Source of the DNA: Lates calcarifer
Taxonomy: Eukaryota > Chordata > Actinopteri > Centropomidae
NCBI RefSeq assembly: GCF_001640805.2
Contig: NC_066851.1
Location: 7,114,712 to 7,178,711 of the forward strand
DNA: 64,000 bases
Reading direction: 5' to 3'
Each line of letters starts with the position of its first letter. The first letter of the stretch is position 1. Positions 52,611 through 61,600 of this stretch are shown here, piece after piece. A program made the position numbers and the translations under genes. The notes under the pieces were generated by a model that was not told the origin of the DNA, did no database searches, and saw only the letters and a program-made list of their open reading frames with translations.

Positions 52611-55600
52611 ACCTACCCTGTCATTAGTGCTCTCTGCTGCTTCCGAGGTCCAGCTCTGCTCCAAAGGCTGCTGACTTCCTGCATATAAATGAACAATGAA
52701 AAGAAATCTGAGCAGAGATACTGAAATAACACATTAAAATGGACCTGGGTGAGCTGAGTCTTGTATGACAGACAGAGGGGGAGGGAGTGACAGAGAGAGA
52801 GAGAGAGAGAGAAAGGGCCTTGGCCTTAATTAACCATTCAACCATGTGTGTGCCTTATCACAAAGATAAATGGACAGGCGACATCGGCCTTAGGGTGTAA
52901 AAATCCCCTTTCCTTTCCATTACACTGCACATAAATGCACAATTCCATCAAAATTTCTAATGTATTGCAAATGTCTTCATCTTCATCTTTTATGTATGTA
53001 TATTTTTGGATATTTTTCATGTCAGTCATGAAGTCTAGTTTCAGTACTCTGCAATGTATTCTAGTGTTGAAAGTGAAAATGATTATGTTTGTGTCCTTGT
53101 TAGCACTGTCCTTGTTTAAATTCAGTCTTTCTTACTCCTACTACTAAGGACATAGAGGATGTTGTTGGCAACTTGCCTTGTGTAACAACACTGAAATACA
53201 GAGGACAAGGTGTTGCATTACAGTAATATTGATTCTGCAGGCTGTGTGCATGCTGGTTTGTTTATAAAATCTAAAACATCCAACAGAAAATGTATTTATC
53301 TGCTTTTTTGGGTGAGACAGAAATGTCATTGAATAAGATAAACACTGAGTACAAATAATAAAGCGGAATTCCTTCTTTTCTCTAATCTATATGTAGCTCT
53401 ATCTCTCTTTGAATGTGTAATCTATAAATAGCATCATTCGTTTTAATGCCACTAAGACCAGACAGGTTCAATCAGGGCTAATCCCAGGCAGCTCCACTAT
53501 TCACCTCCAGTCAATAGAGCACTTAGAGATGTACTTTACATTCACTGGAACAGTTAAAATTGTATCATACAATCAACACAGTACTTAAAACAGTACTTAC
53601 ATTCAACTGACTGGTACACCTAAAGTAGTATGTTAATAATCGAGAGTCATTTATGGAAACATTATTATTAGTTGTGATGAGCTTAGATTCACTTATGACA
53701 AGTTAATCATCTCTGTTCCATCCACTACATGGCTGATTATTTGATCATGTGGTGTCCTTGTGTGGGAGGTGCAAACTCACCACAGGCAACCTTCAAATAA
53801 GGCACAGAGGGCAGATGATGTTAAATTATCCTGGGAGGAGGTAATACATTAGGGTAATGTGTTGCTCCGGTCCTCGCAGAGCACTTGGCTAGTTTAAGAA
53901 GCTGTTTTATGATATTAGGTGAAGAGCCAAACACGAGCTGGCAGCAAAACTGAAGGGACAGTTTGGCTGCCGCAGGAGGGGGGCATCGACCAGCCACACA
54001 TCCCTCATCGATTTGCATGTGGACGCTGTATGGCAATCAATCACATCGAAATCACATCTGGGTTACATGCTGGTGCTGGAAACGGGCTCATCTACTCACA
54101 GCAGGAACCCAAATGAACTGCTGTTCTTTTTATCTTACTCTTGATCTTACCCTGCTGCTCCTAAACCTATTACAGAGCTGCAGGGGATGGGAAATGACAG
54201 GGGACAGAAAATTGGGCTAAAATCTGTTCATGGCTGACAGAATATTTTAGAGGAATGAGAAGAGGTGTAGTATAAATATAGTATTGATTCATTTTTATAA
54301 CCTGATACTGTAATAAACAAAACACACACATGGGAAAACCTTAATGGGCTGGGTGACTCAGCCAAGTAAAAAAAACCTGGCTAATAAGCATTTAATTCAT
54401 TATTCAGAATACACTTCACAGTTCACAAGCATATGATGATAATGAGATTCTAATGAATGATGATTATGTTTTTAATGAATGAGGGGTAAAAGGGGAATAC
54501 ACCAGCAGATGGTGAGGTTGTCCTCTCCCTGTGGGGGGCAGACACACAGACAAAAACACACCAGTGCTCCAGTACCATACAACAGCAGCCCTGCTAACAC
54601 GCACAGTTACACAACCATTCATTCACTTCCTTTTTGCTGATCAAGTTTAAGTTCAGGGAAAAGAAAGTCATTTAGCATCAGTGTTAAATACTGAATCAGC
54701 TGTGATCTGATTTCACAAACAGTTCAACCTGCTATTTTGGCAGAATATCATCTGACATCTCTCAAACATCTTCCTGTCCTAATCTGTGTCCCCCTCCCCA
54801 TCCATGTTACGTAACTCTAATCATCTTATCTTGCTAATTACTGACCGAACCCCTGACCTCACCTCTAAACCTCACACACACCACCGTCTCCATGTTTGTG
54901 TGTTTTCCACACATGAGTGAGTGTTACTCAATACTGGAAAAAATGAAACCTGTTTGAAGGTTCTTGATGGTCAGCAACTAGACTCATGTAAGAAGTTTGG
55001 GTGTGCTCAACATGTAGTTTATGTGTGTTTGTTGTGCTGTACCTTGTGCCCAGGAGGGGCAGTGTCTGAGGTAGAAGCTGACCTCAGGCCTTCTGGCCCC
55101 CCACTGCTGAAGGAGATCCAACAATAACAACTCCTGAGGGAGAACTCGCTCTGAGGACAGACAGAAGGTGATAAAATGTTAGCTGAACTCTTGTAGACTG
55201 TGCCTTATCGTTATTTATCCAGACAAACCAGGAGGAGATCATTCATAAAGAAGATCATTATTTACATTCAGTTAAAATTACAGTTCTATTTAACAGCACA
55301 TTTTCTTCCATTCTTTCCGTTTCTTCTCTGAAATGCTGTTATCTAGTAAACACTTCTTAGATGTTATCATGCTGAGTATGCTTTTATGTAATGATCTCTG
55401 AATTATAAAATATTGCACAAAACATGTAACATATTTCCATTTAATTTAAAAAACATGCAGTCTTGAGTTTGTATATTTCACTTTGTGTAAACATCATGTA
55501 GTATATAAGATACAATCAGAAAGTCAAAGATGTGTGTTAACTTCTATAGCTCCCTAAAGGGGAAAATAATGAAAATGGGATGTTAAAGTGGGCTAGTTAG

Positions 55601-58600
55601 ACATTTAACAACTTAAAACCTTCTTCTAATTTTCCATGTTCCAGATGTAAAATAAATGTAAATGAAAAAAAGGTTAGAAACCTGCTATAACTCTAAAATA
55701 ACTTTTAATACTAAAACTATCCCTAAACAATGACCAGTCCAAATGGCGTCTGTATTGTACTGTTTTTTTTAAGCATGCTAGTGTTTACTAGCACAAGTGT
55801 TGTCAGGACTAAACCACAATCCTCTCACAGCAAAATGCATCAATCCATTAAAGCTAACAATACACACACGTAGACAGTGGCTTTGCGGCCTCACACACAC
55901 ACCAGCCATGAGGCTACTTGTGGCCTTGAGGCATGGCCTCTCGTCACACCACAACACATTGACACAACACAATTTATACCACCATTTAGTATATCCTGCT
56001 TTACAGTGTCACCCTTCAAGAAACAGTATAGTATTAGATCCATTTATAGCCTGTCTGACCGCTCAGTCACACCACACTGCTACACAAACACACTGTGTTG
56101 TTATGTGGATCACAGCTATGATTGAATGAATGTAGGCCATGCTTTAATGGACACAGTAGCTCTCAGTGTCTGTGTGTGATGGACTGGTCTATTCAAGTTT
56201 TACAATGGCATCCAGTATACAGGAAGGCACTTAGCACTCTATTGATTTCACAGGCTGTAGCAGTGATATAGGTCTGACTTTGTTTATAATTAGCATCAAA
56301 ACAAACGATCTAGGCCAGAGTCCCACTGTGATTATCCTGTCACATAATGCCAGATTATAATCATGTAAAGACTCAAGAGACAGTCTGTCAATAGTAATAA
56401 TATCAGCACTGGACACTTGTGAATTATGTGTGGTCATGTGTGTATAAAGATACACAGAAATAAGAAATGAAAAGACTACAAATAGCTGAGTTTTTGATGG
56501 GTTTATGCTCCACATCAATGGTCAACAGACTACAAAAATCAATTTTCTGCCTCCTTTCTGTTTGTATTAAACACCACATTAGTGTTTAGTAAGTCTGATT
56601 TTTCTAATGACCCCATTAGTCTTTGGGTTATTGGCTGTGAAGACAGATTGATATGCTTTGTTGAAGCTTCAGATGAGCTCAAGTCACACAGAAAACTGCT
56701 GCAACAAGGGGAATCTGAGCTTCAATTTTAACTTATTTAATTTAATTTAATCAGTGTATCATCTGCATAAATGAACACCTTTTGTATTGGCCTCTTGCTG
56801 ATTATATTTTTCTTTACCTTGTTTCATATTCCTGGGTTGTTTTTTAAGATATCCATATAAATGATTATATGTAATGTGAAAGGGGTCGCTCGTAGTGACA
56901 AACACACAGAGAATCATCACATTACCCTTCAGTTTCCCTCAGATCTATGGAGTGTTTAAGCATCTCATTGTTTTGGATTTACAACACATAACTTTACATT
57001 TTGGGTTTAGTCTCACATTCTCATCAACCTGCCTTCAAGAAGAAGGCAACTATTTTCAGTGGAAATGAAAAGACAACTAGCTGGTGAACCTAGTGGAGCA
57101 TTTAGCAGTTAAAAAGCCAGCCTTGGAGGAGTTGGTTGACACCAGACCAGTGCTAAAAGGAGAGTCATTACTAGACACGATTTCTACTTGTCTAATTAAA
57201 GTGTAAACTAGCAACCACTTGCTAATATGTTCACCAAATCAACTTTATGGCTTTTATGAAGTTGAGATGTTGTCTTTACAAGTGGTTCAGCAGTATCAGT
57301 CAGCATTTTTTATTCAGCATTGATGGATCAACAGATGGACTCACCGTGTCCATTCCATACTTCAGCTAAATGACACTCCCCCTCGCCAGCCTCTTTGCAG
57401 TATTCAACCACGTCGACCACTCTGGTTGCTGGAGTAACTGGGACCTCAGTTAGCATCTGTTGGGTGTCATTGAGGTAAACCGTCAGGATCACCTGTAACC
57501 ATAGAAACCAAAACGTTAAATGTCATTAAATGTCTTGTTATTTTCCACCTTATGTTTGGACACAATGGATTGTAGTATTTCTCACTGATGACTGATTGAC
57601 ATCAGATGCGACTATTAACTAATTAACTTAGCTAACCCCTGGTTAGCCACTCAGTCAACATAGTATCAATGAAAAGTACTGATAGATTACTCAGTCCTGC
57701 TCATTTCTCAGCAGTAAGAAGCAACATGGCTGATCATATTAAGATTAAAGTGGAAAAATTCAGGTGAAAAAACAGACAATGAATACTGGATCAAATAATT
57801 CTCCTCCACACACAGCTGAGGATACATCTAAATACATTGACAAGTAGTGTGAATGCAGATAAACTGCTTAAAGCCCAGTCAGACACAAGAACATTTAAAT
57901 CCTCAAGGTTGAAAGCAACTTGACCTGGATAACAATATAGAGACCTCAGCTGCAGATGGGCATTTAATCTAATTCAATCTTAAAGCTTTCAAGACTTCAA
58001 GATACAACATATGTTAATGTAAAGTGATAAGAAGGCCATTGAGAACTGAGGGAAAGTGGCAGACTTCGCTTAACAGCTACTACAGTTACAGTAGCTTGTA
58101 ACAAGATACAGCGATCCACCTGACATCATTGATCACAGCTTTAATTACTTATCAATAAGTGCTTGTGTACACACAGACACACATACAATTCCTTCTAGGC
58201 TCAGGACAAAGGTTTAACCTTATAAAAAATGAAAAAATTAAAATTTCTCACTATATTTAGTCCTTGTATAAAAGCTCTAAAGTTTATCCAAGTCTTTAGT
58301 TAGTTCTGTCTAGACTAATGAAAAAAAGCTTGGTAAAATATTGAGAATATGATCACTGTTATCAGTTTCTCATTATTAACATATTTGGAAAAGCAATATA
58401 TGAATATAAAGTATCAGCTGGAGAGAAATGAATTCCCCCATGAAATCATTTTGTCATCAAATCCTCCAAATTTCTGGAGCCAAAAGATTAAAATAGCAAT
58501 CAAAAGAGGACATCCTGTGTTATCACCAGTGATGTCATTGGCAATGTCACTGGTGATGTCATGTTAGATAGTCAGTCGGCAGTTGAAAGATAAATTTGGG

Positions 58601-61600
58601 GTAATCTGGGATAGGACACACAGACACACCAAGGCACACACACACACACAGATACAGATACACTTTTAATCTCAATGTTCTCTCTCACACACACAAATAC
58701 ACACACATTACATTGTACACTGTCAGCATACTCTAGGATGCACACACACATAAACATACACATGCACACTCAAAATATATACTGCACACTAATCCATAGT
58801 ATTCTATACACCTGTCCCAGATCATGTGAAGTAATCTCTAGTTGCATGCAGACAGACTGAGCAGGGACACATTCTCTAAAGCTTGGATTAGACACACACA
58901 CAAACACGCATATACAAAAATACATACACACATCCAAACCCTAAAACACTGCAAACACAGTAGGGGTTTTACTGCTCCACAAATCATTTAAAGTAGGGTA
59001 ATCGTGGCCACACAAGGGCTGTAATGTTTCTGTTTGACATGGTCAAAAACATCATTTGTTACACTAAAGAAGCTGCTGGCAGAGATGAAAAGGCATTTTA
59101 TATAATCAAATCATTCAGAGTGGTTTTCTCATTTGAGCCAGATATCCACAAAATACTCATAATTCCCTAAAAACACTATCCAAAATATCCCCCTATAAAT
59201 GCAGCATAGACACACACACACTGTCATCTGCCATGGTTGAGAATTTGATGAAGCATGCGGCGGCTGTGTAGCAATGCCGCGACTGTTGTAATGTCTGGCA
59301 CCATCATGGAGTTTCACTGCAGCATCAGTTGATATGATTAATAGCGATAAGAAAATAAGTAACAACTGCGTGATGTGCAGGTTTATTCAGTAAAAGTCAT
59401 TTGTCACCTCCAAATGCAGGATACTGTGATATAAGAAACTCTTTTTATTGCCTCTGTTGTGTAAAACAAGCACAAAAGTAACATTTTTCACTCTAACATT
59501 AGTAACATTAATTTTAGAAACCAGCAATCTGTGTTAATCTTCTACCAAACAGCTGTGTTAAACATACTGAGTACAACTGCATCAAACTCTGGAATTCAAA
59601 AGACTTAAATATGCAAATGGATTAGCATTAGAATTAGAATTAGAACACCAAAGTCCAATACAAAAACTAGAATTACTGTTCTTGTTCTGCTGTAGGTCTG
59701 TTGTAATAGCATGTAAGTTCATTGATAAAAACAAAAACCAATATATTGTATGTGTTCACATGCTTGGCCAATAGTGCTGATTCTGATAAAACACAAAGTT
59801 GTAGCCATAACAGAAGATAAAGATTCAAATATGGTTGTTGCTATGGTGTTGTTATGGTGTCCTTATGGTGTTGAATAATGGCCTGAAAAGTTTATTTGAT
59901 GTCACAGTGAAGTTGACCTTTTACCTTTTGTTTATAAAACGTCAGCATTCTATCCTATTATCTAATACATCTATGTAAAATTTGTCATAATTGGCGTATG
60001 AATTGTTGATTTATGGCCAAAAACGTGTTTTGTGAGGTCACAGTGATCTTGACCTTTGAACTCTGGACCACCAAATTCTAATCAGTTCATCCTTGAGCCC
60101 AAGTGAACATGTGTGCCTCAAGGTGTTCCTGAGATATCAGGGACGGACAGATGGACAGATGGACAACCCGAAAAACATAAATCCTCGCTACGACTGTCAC
60201 TGGTGCAGAGGCATAAACCCTTTTTTTCCTCAAGGCATCTATACTCTATCCTCTGTCTAGCACATTGTCCTCTGAGAATCCTTTACATTGCCCTGCACAT
60301 TGCCTGCAAACACATTAGCATTTTGTTTACATTAGTCTTTTAGTACAGACTTAATAAGAATGCCACAGTGGATTTCACTGCACATACTGCTTGTGTATGT
60401 GACAAATAATCCAATATAATAATCCAGACATTCTACCCTTAGTGATTTTACTCTGAGAGAAAACAAGTAGATATTTGCTGCTGGTGGTCACAGTTTAATG
60501 ATGATGTCACTAGGTCACTAAACTGGACACCTTCTGCAATACCATCATGTATAGTTCCCACCCCTGCACCCCTACCTTTTACACTGCAACTGTGACGCGT
60601 GGTGCAAATGTCTACGATCATAAAGGGAATTAAGTACAGATTCTTAAATTATTCCCTGATGCTAATAAGATAACAGCTACATTATATTGTAACCCCTGCT
60701 AAGACCTGACACTATCGAGACACAGAAGTAATAAGATTTAGATATTGTGAAATGTCAGTTGTCTTACATGGCATGAAGAAAATATGTGTTTAGAAATCCA
60801 ATCTGCTGTTTACACCCACTGTGGACCTCCAACACAGCCTCTACAAGATAGATTATATTACCTCAAATCTCTCTATAGATAGACCTGACTATATAGGTCA
60901 GAGGTAGGTCACCAAACGTAATACTGCTGCAAAATCATTATGATATAGTCAGAAGGCTGCTGTATATTCTACTGTTACCAGCAAACAGGTTCTCTATTGT
61001 GTCTGTAGAACTAACTGATGAGATTAAACTTGTCCACATCAATATATTCATAATGAATCTGAGGAAAATATCATGAAATATGTAGTATGAAAGTAATGTT
61101 GGTTTGAATGTGAATTATAAGCTGAGGAATACATTAAAATAGATGGATTTAAAGTAAGCAACTTAAATATATAGTCTGTCATAGACAGAGCATGCAAGTC
61201 TGATCATGGTTTTTTCAAACTTTATGAGCTCATATTCAAACTTAAATCTGTCTATCAGTAAATAGGACTCACAAAATATCACACACACACACACAAAATA
61301 TCACACACACACACACACACACAGAGTGGCAGATTGAGTTGTGGTTCCTAAAATGCCTCTGGTCCTGAATGGAGTGACTCTGGCTATTTTAGGCATTAGA
61401 GAGAGAGGAGCAGATAGTCAGATAGTCAGAGAGGAGAGCGAGCCTGTGAGCAGGCCGGAGTGACAAACAGCACTGTCTCCTCTGTTAGTCTGACTGCTGC
61501 AGAAAACACATCAATGCTCATTTTATTAGTTACTGCAGAGCATTTCCACACAGTGTGTTCATTTAAAGCAGAGTGGCACAGTGGTCGGTGAACATCCTCT

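Larger units (their letters stand above)
36512..52616 (-). other. ppp1r13b: ppp1r13b intron 4 hosting the antisense kinase gene
   Basis: A 16.1-kb intron. It contains a family A repeat (39540-39875), an ATT microsatellite, a GC-richer patch (40840-41290), a 400-bp pyrimidine tract, several CA/GT microsatellites, and on the plus strand the HIPK-like gene, its duplicated fragment and a split repeat (45.9-49.6 kb). No additional ppp1r13b exon was found. Confidence 0.75.
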
